From Branchiostoma floridae (taxonomy: Eukaryota; Chordata; Leptocardii; Amphioxiformes; Branchiostomatidae), in NCBI RefSeq assembly GCF_000003815.2, contig NC_049986.1:4346400-4401399 (forward strand): a stretch of 55,000 nt of DNA, written 5' to 3'. Every line of letters starts with the position of its first letter. The first letter of the stretch is position 1. The notes below the pieces were generated by a model, which saw only the letters and a list, made by a program, of their open reading frames with translations, made no database searches and was not told the DNA's origin. This document shows, piece after piece, positions 30,730-41,819 of this stretch. Made by a program: the position numbers and the translations under genes.

Positions 30730-30910
30730 CTAAACAGAAGAAACAATAGGAGAAATCAACTTGAGGAAATGCTGCCCTATCTCATGACAAAAACAAATCA
30801 CTAGCATCACTAGACAGTGCAAGGTAGCCACAACAGTGAAGCCAAAATTCTTTCTAAGGAGCCCAAAGAGAAAAAACGCGAAGACACGGTGAAACTGATG
30901 TAGCCTGCAG

Positions 30911-31005
30911 GCCTGGGTACCATCCGTATTCTACCGGGGCTCCTTACAAATTTTGAGGGGTAGCGAGTGTAAGGAGCCCCGGTAGAATACGGATGGTACC
31001 CAGGC
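30911..31005. mobile_element. Short hairpin element (GCCTGGGTACCATCCGTATT), copy 3
   Basis: Best preserved copy: the two arms match over about 38 bp, including GGTACCATCCGTATTCTACC and its reverse, with an extra inner GCTCCTTACA / TGTAAGGAGC pairing. Confidence 0.92.
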
Positions 31006-31448
31006 CAAAAATGATGGGCTGTGTATAGAAGTTATACTTAGGGGGAGACAGGGAGAACATTTGGCTACAGTAAAGACGAACAAAGGAAAGAAAAGAAGTG
31101 GGTGGCATCGACGTTGGACTTGAGGTAAACAAGAAAACAGAAGAATAAATAAGAAGGAAGAGAACTTAATATACAAATCAGTGGTGACAGCTCACATCAT
31201 AAGGGTTCAGGTCTATACGAGAGGATGACAGATGCAATCGCTTGTGTTTGAGACACGTATGATCACGTATGACATACCTTACACTATTAGAACAGTCGCA
31301 ATGTTTGGGCAGATTTAGACAAAGACCAAATAGCTTGTAAACACGTGTAGCCTGTCCAGTCAGAAGGGTTCTGAGTTCCTTCCAGCGTGGCCACAGTGAT
31401 TCGCAATGTTTGACTACAATGGCTACTATCATTATATTTGAATAGCAT

Positions 31449-31960
31449 GTACTGACGGCTACAGGGTCAAACAGGTAACAACTATACTGACGGCTATAAT
31501 ACCCTACAGGGTCAAACAGGTAACAACTATACTGACGGCTATAATACCCTACAGGGTCAAACAGGTAACAACTGTACTGACGGCTATAATACCCTACAGG
31601 GTCAAACAGGTAACAACTATACTGACGGCTATAATACCCTACAGGGTCAAACAGGTAACAACTATACTGACGGCTATAATACCCTACAGGGTCAAACAGG
31701 TAACAACTATACTGACGGCTATAATACCCTACAGGGTCAAACAGGTAACAACTACTAGTATACTGACGGCTATAATACCCTACAGGGTCAAACAGGTAAC
31801 AACTACTAGTATACTGACGGCTATAATACCCTACAGGGTCAAACAGGTAACAACTATACTGACGGCTATAATACCCTACAGTTTCAAACAGGTAACAGCT
31901 ATACCGCCGGCAATGTTTGTGTCTACCACGGCTCAACAGGTAACAACTATACTGACGGCA
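31449..31960. repeat. 45-bp minisatellite, about 11 units
   Basis: Unit built on ACTGACGGCTATAATACCCT and ACAGGGTCAAACAGGTAACA. Because 45 is a multiple of three, a 276-codon minus-strand ORF runs through it with a 15-residue period (DPVGYYSRQYSCYLF). No start context, splice support or domain makes it a gene. Confidence 0.95.
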
Positions 31961-32009
31961 CATATGCACTTCAACAACCTGGTCTACACATACATAAACA
32001 CATAGCATT

Positions 32010-33250
32010 GTTCTCGTTAAGGCATTAAAGGTAGGGTCTGTGATCTAGCCTTCGGGCAAGGTATGAGTGCTAACAATTGTACATACACAACCATGAAGGC
32101 CCATATCGTCTTGGATATCAAAATACAGGGCTTCGGAAGGTCACAGGTGGGGAAGGCTAACACTTGAAGGAACAGCATGTCAAAACTTGTCCATCATTAC
32201 CCCTAAATTATTTCGACCTGTAGACGTGTCAATAGTGGCACAGCAAACATGTCTGTTGTCGGTCCGACTACAACTATTGAAGGGTAGAGTCGAGGCGTGA
32301 CATGGGCGCGTTATGCTCAACCAAGGAGGTTAAAAAACCTCATTGGCTCAACTGTAGGCTGGATTCGAATTGTTCATTTCAGTTCCATGGTTTTACAAGA
32401 TAAAAGAAAAATTGGTAAGGCCTAAGAAAAAAAAATGTTGTATTTCCAATTACGGTCTTGGACAAAGTAAGTTAGGTAGGTAGAGATTCTCTCTTTTTTC
32501 AGATCTCGGTCAAAGTGATCTAACATATACAGTTTAACAATGCAAAACTGAATTGCACCAATATACCGGTATCTTAAACGCCATGTTTCAATTATATAGG
32601 TGTACTACAACGCTTTATGTCAACATAAGGGGGCATATACTTGGTGGGTCTGTTTGTGTTACAACAGAAATGAGTAGAATACGTAAGAAACGACTCTACA
32701 ACATTTTTATCACACAGATGTTTAACGAAACGTGTACGTTCCTTGCCAGTGGGCGACCCAAAAGGGCTAGTGCGGCAGGTTTTTGCTAGAGTCGGTCGGG
32801 TAACCGGAAATACAACGTTTTTCCTAGGCCCATTATTAAACGACCGGTATAAATGTGGGGAGGGGGGAATGGTACATACACACAAAGGTTAGAGAAAGGG
32901 CAGACGCTTATGAACACAACTGGTTATGTTCACCTGGCGTGTACAGCTGTACATAGCACACTATGACAGGATACCTTACTATCGACATGACTAACAGGAA
33001 GGGTGAACTAATGTTTAGTAGGGCTCCTGCCTGCGATGTATAACAATTTGACAATGCCAAATGCCTCTTGGCAATTTGCTTTCAACCGTAAACCGACAAC
33101 ATGTGTATACATAGATACAAATAAACATAGAACACACCAATACTTACGCCACAGCGCTGCCGGAAACTCAATGGTTCACTGGTCGGTACGCATACATATG
33201 TTTTATGTACATGTATGTATAACTATACTACAAACACAAACATTCCGTTC
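32010..33250. other. Upstream/intergenic sequence, no gene recognised
   Basis: Only short random ORFs. 32720-32860 shows faint similarity to the foldback element at 19795-20005. Confidence 0.5.
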
Positions 33251-33258
33251 GGTCATAC

Positions 33259-33490
33259 CTCAGTGAACCTTTTCACATCTCCACCAGTAAGCTTGTGCTC
33301 CAACGTACAGCTGACGCGGTCCCGATACTGCAGTCCGCCCCTACCCGTACCTGGTCTATGTTTGTGTGAAGAAACCAGCTCTCCTTGGAGCTCACGACTA
33401 CAATGGCGAAACAGTTTGCCTCGTACCTCTTCACCTAAGTGGAATTCCGAACTCCTGACCAAACTAAGCCGTAATTGTCGACCCTTCATA
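33259..33490 (-). other. Candidate upstream exon or first exon (uncertain)
   Basis: A relatively GC-rich minus-strand segment, open for about 77 codons, ends at a plausible donor (CACTGAG then GTATGACC). It has no recognised protein similarity. It could be a leader exon of the astrotactin-like gene or chance. Confidence 0.2.
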
Positions 33491-33754
33491 CGCCAGATTT
33501 CACCTAGTGACCTCTTGGTGCTCCAATCGGCACAACTTATCTTTGTTATACAACATACTTAACGTTCGAGGGTTGAATATTAACTACGCGTGGAGGCAAT
33601 ATTGCTGGGTTGGAATGGTAGGTTAGATTTATGATCGGCACAGTTCTACTGCGACAATGGGCCACTTGAGTGTATTACTTGACTTACTTGACTTGTGTCG
33701 GGTGCCTCGCCTCCGCCGCCACACACAAGTTGGAGTGTACTATTAGAGCATTAT

Positions 33755-34093
33755 AGCTTAAGGGCACAACCCTCCGTACGTGCAAATACGTGCTGTCTAC
33801 GTGCCAAAACGTGGACAATCTTTTGCATGAGATCCGTAAGTGGTAAGTACCGCCTCCGTACGAACTCGTAGGGAATCCGACGGATTTTGGAGCACGCAGA
33901 CACGCCGTAGAACTTGACGTGCAGGTAAAACTTTTTGTGCCATCGGGCTGCGGATTCGCCCCCCGTACGTGCCAGTACGAGCAACGCGCGCCTGCCCTGT
34001 ACAGCCTGAACGTTTTCAAAAGTACGTGGCGGACGTGGCCTCCCAAAAAATGTACGGATAAATTCCACGTACGGCGGGTTGTGCCGTTGGCTT
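33755..34093. mobile_element. MITE with GGGCACAACCCGCCGT inverted ends, copy 3
   Basis: Left AGCTTAAGGGCACAACCCTC and right CGGCGGGTTGTGCCGTTGGC are inverted; the interior matches 25672-25995 closely (GGAATCCGACGGATTTTGGA). Confidence 0.88.
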
Positions 34094-34199
34094 AAAGACG
34101 GGTTTGCTAATGGCGCTGCCACCACAAGTCCATTACACACACATATCCCGGCGCATTCCTCCCACCAGGTATCCGTTGGAGATTTTGTGTACAATTAGA

Positions 34200-35540
34200 G
34201 GTTATTTGGTATGGACGTTATTTGAATAGGAAGCAGATCTGTATAATTAGATACGCCAGATTCGATGATTGGATGATAAGGAAATTACATGATACAACAC
34301 AAAAGTGGTACCTTTGGCCTGAAGCAACATGGGAATTGGCCAGTCTTATTGACTAATTATCCGCACATTTCCAAAGAAAGGTATGGGTAAGAAAAGAGTG
34401 TCTTTGCTAAAATCAAAACGATTTCTAGTTAGTTCCGAATAGGGCATCGAAGTTGTGGACAAGGATTAAGATAGGCCCGTTCACACTTGTGTGTATATCT
34501 AAGAGTTGCGAATAACCAAATGCGAATTAAATCTTGGTTAGTTGCGTAATCTAAGTAAAAACGGCTTAGATTAGCGAGGAAGATCTTTATTTTTACTTTG
34601 ACCCACCGTAGTGCAGATTGATTATCTGACCAAAAACCTATTTCAGCCGCAAGGTTTAAAAACCTGATTGTTTTACTTACGCCAAAATAGTATCAATACG
34701 CAATGCATGTGTTATCAAGGCCTCAGTAGCAGTGAACGCGAGAGACTGAGAGGGTGGTAGTCAGGTCCTAGGTATGACGCAGTTTTCGGAAATGATCAGT
34801 AAAATAATGACAACCAAGACCGACAACGACGCCTCCTTAACTTCTGCTTGCAGAGTAGCCAAAGGGGAAGACAAAAAATTAGACCAAAAAAGAAAAATTC
34901 CCAAACATTGCACCCATTTGTAAAGCAAATGATAGAGTACACTGAATTGTACTTCGCAGCAAGGAGCTTAAAAAAGGGGCGTGTTCCCCCTGGCTCACAG
35001 GACTTGTTGTCATCACTATCTCTTGCCTGCACTTATTTTATGACCTTTACCATTAGGCTTAGAGTCAAGGTGACTAACTCAAATCCCTGCCAGGCCTAAA
35101 TGTTGTGCCCCTGGGAGAAACGTGTCTACGTTTTCCCACGTCTCAAGAAAATTAGTACCTACCTTTAGCTTCATAATTTATATCCTCGTTCTCAAATTAT
35201 TGGCCCCAAAACGTGACTATTAAGTAACCTTTGTATCATTGTCTTACATGAATGGTAACTTTTGTTGAAGAACAAGTTGGCATTGTTGTGATGTGTTAAG
35301 GCCAGGATGATTTGATTATATGGGTGACATCCGACCGCTCGTCAATTTTGTTCCGTTAAAAAAAGAAAATTGTACAAGGCAGCTGCAAAACGAGCAAAAT
35401 TATGCTGTAAGTAGCCAAAAATATCGGAAAATGCATACTAATGTATCAGAATACCAAACTCAATTTCAAAGTCAAAGAAGATGTGAAAGAACAAAAATCT
35501 ATTGTTCTACCCTCCTGACCACTATCATTTCAAAAGGAAG
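34200..35540. other. No gene recognised
   Basis: AT-rich sequence with short ORFs on both strands. Nothing with domain similarity or splice support. Confidence 0.5.
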
Positions 35541-35549
35541 GTAATTATT

Positions 35550-35655
35550 TCATCCAAACCTTTTTTTTTATTTGCATGTGCGCATCAGCTTCGGGGTTCA
35601 AAAGGGATGTCATCCATATACATGTAAACCAATCTACATGGCCTTTTACAGTGTA
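35550..35655. repeat. Dispersed repeat block, copy 2
   Basis: TTTATTTGCATGTGCGCATC, GGATGTCATCCAT and CATGGCCTTTTACAGTG correspond to blocks at 5330-5458. It directly abuts the inverted-repeat element starting at 35658. Confidence 0.6.
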
Positions 35656-35657
35656 CT

Positions 35658-36242
35658 AGAGTCCATTCCAAGTCACCATGAGGGTTTTTAGGTGATATTT
35701 GTAATGAGTCTTTTTTATCTTAAATAAAAGAATATCTAAGCCACAATAATTAAATTCTTTTCAAGAAATTGACTAACGAAATACTCATCTATTTGAATTC
35801 CTTTGAATATTTTAGAAACATTTTGAATGTAACTGCACAAAAATATCTTTATTTAGAATAATTGTGAAACCTCTATGTGATTATTTCACATTTACAAATA
35901 TTTACAAATATTTGTAATCTTTGCCAAGTGGTAAAATTAGTTTATTTCCCCCATAAAAGTAAGCCCTATTGTTGCCTCCATATATTTTTCGATTTCACTA
36001 CAGGGCACTGGTGGATCCTTTGTGGTGGGCCATTATTCAGAAACCATTAGAAGTATCTAATTCTACACCATGAATATTTCCAAAGTTTTACAGGACCAGG
36101 GAAATATTCATAAAGTTGAAACAGTGTTAAAAATATTTCTCAAGTATTATGTGTCCTAGACATATAATTAGAAAACTTTAAAATCAATTCTAAACAATGG
36201 CAACAAACATCCGCACAGTGACAGTGACTTGGAATGGACTCT
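35658..36242. mobile_element. Inverted-repeat element, AGAGTCCATTCCAAG ends, copy 2
   Basis: Left AGAGTCCATTCCAAGTCACC, right GTGACTTGGAATGGACTCT; opposite orientation to 4348-5016. Confidence 0.88.
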
Positions 36243-37486
36243 ACTACAGTAAACAAATCTTACTATTGAAATCCTACTTTTGGAACCAAATACAGTCGAT
36301 ATTAGAAAAAAGTAAATTTGTCAAGATGTTTATTATTTACAAAGGAAAAATTATATTACATGGATGCCAGGTACCATTACATGAATTATAGGTATTCCAG
36401 GTACCAGTGATTATTAGTATTTATTGTCCTTGCTATATACATATACATTGTACAGAAGAGTGCCAACAATGTACATTGTGTACATTTGATAAAATGAACT
36501 AAAAACACAGCATAAAAATGGATTTAAACAATGACGTTTTTGAAAGTTGAATAAATGAAGTAATCTACATGAGGGCTTTACAACTATCCCTCAACAGAGA
36601 CTGGGGCGCCAAGTCCACATGTTCTATCTGAATCTTAACAATGGACATCACAGACGCAGTGGATTGTTCATTCGTTGACAAAGACTGTCCGATTTTTGTG
36701 TTCAAAAATACAGTTCAATTTTGACCTAGAATGGCTTATACCTACACAGAGAAATTTCAAGTTATAATGTCAGTAAGACTGGACAGATATTGTCAAGTGT
36801 GAGATATGGCCTAAAACACACAAAAAGTTCCCACCATCGACAACATTTCAACAAGGCTATACCAAGTAGCAATATTTTGTCCTCATGCATTAAACATCAT
36901 CTGTTTTCCCATACATGTACCATCAGTTAAAACACATCCACATTTTTACACAGTTCACATTAAACAAGCCGTGTTCAAAGTGCAGAAGCCACCAAAAGTT
37001 GAAAGATTTACTGATATCATTCAGCAAAATATTCAGCCAAACCTGGTGCCATGACTCGCAAAAAACGTTCTTTTGAGAAGCAAACAGAGCATTTAATCAT
37101 CGCTAAGTGTATAGTTGTATTTTCTCACAATGTTTGCCTTCTTGCTTCTCAACAGAATGTCTTTTGCCAGAGTTGTGGTGCCAGGTTGCAAATCAGCTGC
37201 TTTTTTTATTACATGACGTTACCGGCTGAAATAAACTTGATTACCTGGCGGCTGGAATCAAAAACTAGAAGTATGATTTTTAATGGTTTTGGGTCATTTC
37301 AACTTGATCAGAGGACTGATCGAAAGCTTGTTGCTGTTGGTAAGCGCTTTATTTCGTGTACGGACACAAGGTCTTAAAATTGTAACATAATCAGAAAGGT
37401 TGTATATTTTGTAAAATGTCTACGTTTATCAAATAATACTATTATGGCTGAATGTCATGAGAAAATGTTGAATTTTTGTCGGGTTT
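36243..37486. other. Region downstream of the ZBTB gene
   Basis: Probably 3' UTR and intergenic. A minus-strand AATAAA at 37353-37348 is the nearest poly(A) signal to the ZBTB stop. 36600-36760 holds a fragment of the foldback family at 15896-16145. Confidence 0.5.
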
Positions 37487-38817
37487 CTACTGAGGGTAGT
37501 CATGATCAATGCTACACAGCTGAAGTAGTGCCTGGGTTGCATTTTCAGGGTTGGCTTGCAGATCTACAATCTGAACTGTTTGAGTTGTGCCGCTACCTTG
37601 GATCTCCTGTATATGAGAAGAGTGAGAGACAGAGGAAACCTCCTGGATATGTTCATCTGGTGAAATGTTGGTTACTCTGATGGGAATAGTCTCTCCACTC
37701 TGCGACACCAGGGCCTGGATGTGGCTTGCAGCTGATACACCCTGTGGCAGCTGTAACTGCACCTGAACAGGCTGCTCGGTACTGGCTGCACCTGAATCTC
37801 CCCTTTTTGAGGTCCGACCTCTCCCCTGCTTCTCTTTACTGTGTAAGGATTGGTGCCTCTGCAGGTTAGCTTTGAGGGCAAATCTGGAATGACAGGTGTC
37901 ACACTGGAAGGGACGTTCGCCCGTGTGGGTCCTCTGGTGGCGCGTGAAGTGAAACTTGTTATCGAACTGTGCCGAGCACACGGAGCAGGAGAAGCGAGCC
38001 TGCCCCATGTGTTTCAGCTTCTGATGCGACACCAGGTGGCTCTTCTGGGTGTAGGAGGCATTACAGACTCCACAGACAAATGGCTTCTCTCCTTTATGGG
38101 TGTGCTGTCGCCGGTGCTGAATCAGGGTGGACAGCTTTCCAAACCTGGTTTCGCACGTCTCGCACTTGAACGGTTTCTCCCCCGTGTGTATCCTGCGATG
38201 AGTCAGCATGTTGCCCTTCTCGGAAAACCTCTTCTGACAGAGGTCGCAGACAAACGGCTTCTCGCCTGTGTGGCTGCGGCAGTGACGAATCAGCGTCGTC
38301 TTCTGAGCAAAAGTCTTGTGACAGTCCTTGCAGGCAAAGGGTTTCTCTCCGGTGTGTGTCCGCTTGTGTTGAATGAGAGCGCTCCGTGACAGGAAGGGTC
38401 TATCACACTCATCGCAAAGGAACCTGTCCTCTGTATGCTCTTTTATGTGTTCTCCGAGGCTTTTTTGATCGGTAAACTCAGCACTACACTTTCTACAGGT
38501 GAGATTACTGTTGTGTGTCCTCCTGTGGCTCAGGTAAGGACCTTTCTTTGAGAAGATCTCATCACAGATGTCACATGTGAAGAGCCTCTCCACCGCATGT
38601 CGCCTCCTGTGTGCCAGGATCTTGGACCTGCGTGTGAACTGGGCCTGGCAGATGTCGCAGGTGTACGGTCCATCCCCCTGGAGAACAAGCTTGCCCAGGT
38701 CCACCTCATCATCGTCATCATCAGACAATACGGCAGACTGTTTGGGTCTTCCCTTCGAGCCCTTCGGCCTGCCTCTACCCCGCTTGACTGGCTGTGGCTG
38801 GGTGGGGGGGACGGATT
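37487..38817 (-). CDS. ZBTB exon: AT-hook, ten C2H2 fingers, C-terminal tail
   Basis: A single 1,331-nt exon. Fingers begin at YTCDICQAQF, FTCDICDEIF, LTCRKCSAEF, FLCDECDRPF, FACKDCHKTF, FVCDLCQKRF, FKCETCETRF, FVCGVCNASY, FSCSVCSAQF and FQCDTCHSRF, each with two Cys and two His in register. The tail is rich in Gln and Ser. The stop is TAG/TAA-type at 37489-37487. Confidence 0.95.
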
Positions 38818-39986
38818 CTAGACATAAGAAAGTACAACATGTGAACACTGGGATAGGGATGTTCTGTACTTAAAGCCAATACAGGGCTAGAAATACTTTT
38901 TTCTGCATACCTGCACTGGTGCAGGTAACATTGAAAATTACCTGCACCAGACAAATTTTACCTGCACCACTCTAAATTAAGGAAGTATGGATCATACTAA
39001 AATTGTTCAGGAAACATTATATTGCTATTTTCCCTCGTATACTTTATAGGTGGTAACAGTCAATGCAGCTAATAACAATCCATATACACCTACATCATAG
39101 GACATTTATACATAAAACCCAATACATGGACCAGTGCAGGTTAGGTGCAGGTAGACAGACACCAGAAATACCTGCACAGCTCCAATCTTACCTGCACTAA
39201 CCTGAATATGCAGGTGGTATTTCAAGCCCTGCAATATATTGAAACAGGCTATTGCACACCTGAAACATACTAATCCAGGGGTGCCTACCTCCTGTTTCTG
39301 TGCTTTCTTTTTGTCCATCAGAGTTTGGCTGGTTTGCTGCAGGCTGCTCCTCTGGTCCACTCAGGTAGGTTGAACAGTCAGACAGCACGTTGACAATCTC
39401 CAGAAATCCTGCTGCTACCAAGATGTCCTGGGCTGTTTCCTTGGTCAGCACCAACTTGGCTGTATACATGTAGTCCAGAAGGGCATTGAAGCCTTTCTCT
39501 GTAACAGGGTCCAGCTGTACCTAGTGGGCGGTAGGAGAAATGATTTGTAATTACAGTATTACCTGATTTACCTCCAAGACAAGTCAAATACCTGGGCCCC
39601 CACAAAACATGGACAGGAATTGCAAGACTAAGAAAAACTGAAGTCAGCCAAGGAGGGATTCCCCTTTAGGAATGAAGACACCCTGGCGTGAGAGAGATCA
39701 GTTGAATCTTTGTTGAAAATCATCAGAAAATGGCATATTTTGGTGCCATGAGCACAATAACTTCCTACAATGGTATACATACCTCTGTGGCATCATAAGC
39801 AGCAAAGACAGATTTGAAGTATCCCGAGTAGGCAGACAGCACACATTTGTGCGCCCTCCACTCCTGTCCGGAGGCCTTCAGGGTGATGTCACACAGGAAG
39901 TCATCTCTGCGCTGCTGGTCCAGCTGCTGTAGCAAGCTGTCAGGCAGAGTCAGGTACTTATAGATGTGAGCTGTGCTTGTCGCCAT
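37487..39986 (-). CDS. BTB/POZ - AT-hook - C2H2 zinc-finger protein gene (ZBTB family)
   Basis: Probable nuclear DNA-binding transcription regulator. Three exons: 39783-39986, 39289-39520, 37487-38817; 588 residues. The BTB domain (about residues 15-125) has FLCDITLKASGQEWRAHKCV and SAYSGYFKSVF; BTB domains mediate dimerisation and co-repressor binding. A KRGRGRPKGSKGRPK stretch near residue 155 is an AT-hook-type motif. Ten C2H2 fingers follow (about 190-480), several joined by HTGEKPF linkers, then a Gln-rich tail. BTB, AT-hook, finger array and a closing HSKEK motif resemble vertebrate ZBTB24, but orthology is not established. A minus-strand AATAAA at 37353-37348 lies about 140 bp past the stop. 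The acceptor just before the start codon implies a 5' UTR exon upstream. Confidence 0.92.
38884..39234. mobile_element. Foldback element rich in TACCTGCAC motifs
   Basis: Left CAGGGCTAGAAATAC and right GTATTTCAAGCCCTGC are inverted. Inside, about eight TACCTGCA or TGCAGGTA motifs occur in both orientations. Lies in the ZBTB intron between the second BTB exon and the zinc-finger exon. Confidence 0.75.
39289..39520 (-). CDS. ZBTB exon: second half of BTB domain
   Basis: Encodes VQLDPVTEKGFNALLDYMYT and AQDILVAAGFLEIVNVLSDC, the C-terminal helices of a BTB fold, then a polar linker. Acceptor CCACTAG, donor GTAGGC; ends phase 1. Confidence 0.93.
39783..39986 (-). CDS. ZBTB exon: start codon and first half of BTB domain
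   Basis: ATG at 39986-39984 directly follows a splice acceptor (TGTCTCTACAG then A). Encodes MATSTAHIYKYLTLPDSL and FLCDITLKASGQEWRAHKCV, ending DATE at donor GTATGT, phase 0. Its first 35 or so bases are copied several times just upstream. Confidence 0.92.
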
Positions 39987-40195
39987 TCTGTAGAGACATG
40001 GGAAACAGTCAGGTACTTATAGATGTGAGCTGTGCTTGTGGCCATTCTGTAGAGACATGGGGAAACAGTCAGGTACTTATAGATGTGAGCTGTACTTATA
40101 GATGTGAGCTGTGCTTGTGACCATTCTGTAGAGACATGGGGAAACATTCAGGTACTTATAAGTTATAGATCATGTGAGCTGTGCTTGTGGCAAAT
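39945..40195. repeat. Tandem duplication of the ZBTB acceptor and start-codon region
   Basis: About four units of 59-80 bp, each with AGGTACTTATAGATGTGAGC, a CCATTC (reverse ATGG) and TGTAGAGACATGG, which on the minus strand is the acceptor TCTCTACAG followed by the ATG. Unit 1 is the real exon start; unit 4 is degenerate and has lost its ATG. Confidence 0.92.
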
Positions 40196-40380
40196 TCTAC
40201 GATCCAAGTGATTGTGCTATCTTATATAAAATATCAGCATATCCTTGCTCATAACAGAAAGAAAAGAGGGATGGTTTACTTTATTGTCACATTAGTGTCA
40301 TTTGACTAACCAAACATTAGTGTCACTTGACTCTAAGTCTAACAAAAAAATGCAGCAAATACAGGTCAGCATTACATTAA

Positions 40381-40899
40381 AGGGGCATTCCACTCCACAC
40401 GGGAGTGTTATTTTCCGACAGATATCAATTTTAGGAAGTAATAAATGCATACTACTACACATAATACGATAAAGTACACAGTTGCTCCACCTGCTTCAAA
40501 AGCATTCAGTCTTCTACAAGTACCCTCTAATTGAATTAATCCTATGGCTGAATACAATGCAAAACTTTTAGGTAAGGTTATAAAACTAATTTCAGGATCG
40601 CTGAGAAATCTCGTTTTGTTATGTGTTTTTTGCTATCTTATGAGCAACTTGCCTTCTCGATGTGCTTGGCGTACCTCATTTATTCCGGAAATTTGCACGA
40701 TAAACAAAGTGTCTATGCGTATAGGTAATACATGTACATGGGTAGGGTCGGCATGGGTTTAGTGAGTGTCATATTGTTTTACAAAATACACATTGCGCAA
40801 TTCATCCCGAGGTGAATTCCACAAAATTCGGCTGATTATGTATTCATTGACACATTATCTATTGGAAAATACCACCCCCTTTTGGGGTGGAATGCCCCT
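40381..40899. mobile_element. piggyBac-type MITE with TTAA target duplication
   Basis: Ends AGGGGCATTCCAC and GTGGAATGCCCCT are inverted and flanked on both sides by TTAA (40377-40380, 40900-40903), the piggyBac target-site signature. No transposase in its 519 bp. Lies between the ZBTB and IQCC starts. Confidence 0.85.
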
Positions 40900-41699
40900 T
40901 TAACTCAGTGTAACATAACTGATGATGATTCAGAGTTTTTTCAGAATGTTTATTTACAAATTATATACAATATCGCGCACCCCAAAGGCTAATTGCTGTT
41001 ACAGTCCAATCTTAAGTACTGGAGGACATATTAGTAATACCTAAGCAACTGTAAGGTATTGAGTTTTCTATATTATACTATGGCTATACAAATGTATTTG
41101 TGTGGTTCACTAGACGTGCTGCTCTGATTCTGAAGTCAGACCATACTAGTCTAGTAATCATTTAGTGATATGTCCCATGTTCTCGTGATTTTTGGTTTTG
41201 ATGAATCTGTAAAAGCTCGAATTTGTCGCACCTGTTTGAAATAGTATGTTGCCTTCGTTATCGATGATGCACGTAACTGGTGGTATAAAAGATGCCAAGT
41301 CTATGTTCTATGACTCTACTCATGCTTGAAAACGCCCCCCTCCCCACGCTAGCGAACTTCATCATATTTTTCGACGACCAACAACACTTTCTTACCTGTA
41401 CCGACGTGCAGGACTGGTTTGCACATAAATGTAGAAACTGTAAGATTGAACTTTTGTCCTTGTGGGATATTTCTAGCGCTTTATGCTAAAAAATGTTGGT
41501 TGGAAAATATTTGTGATCATGAGTCCGTGTGCGTCGACGCGGATCACAACACACTACTAACAGTTTACCGCACATTATATCCATCCGCGGTGTAAAATTA
41601 TTGCTTAGACTACCAAGAAAAAATGTATAAAAATCAACAATGAACCATTTATCAAGAAAAAATAGAGAGAATAATAGATTCCAGTAGATTAATCTATTG

Positions 41700-41819
41700 A
41701 CATGGAAGATATTTCGATGCCGTGCTTCATCGAGTGAGGGACTTTTAGCTGCACTTTTCTTGACCTCCACAAGGCGGCGCCTGAAAAGTTCCCGACGGCT
41801 GGGATTGGTGAATTCCAAC
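41700..41819. promoter_or_regulatory. Candidate IQCC promoter / 5' UTR, perhaps bidirectional
   Basis: GC-richer sequence directly before the IQCC start, with an inverted CCAAT box (GGGATTGGTG) near 41801 and no clear TATA box. The ZBTB gene points the other way and needs an upstream leader exon, so a shared promoter is possible. Inference only. Confidence 0.4.

Noticed and set aside
31449-31960. CRISPR-like array or repeat-protein gene
   Set aside because: Direct 45-bp tandem units without spacers; the ORF has no supporting gene structure.
37850-38389. 179-codon plus-strand ORF
   Set aside because: It is the antisense of the zinc-finger exon; the minus strand has ten well-formed C2H2 fingers.
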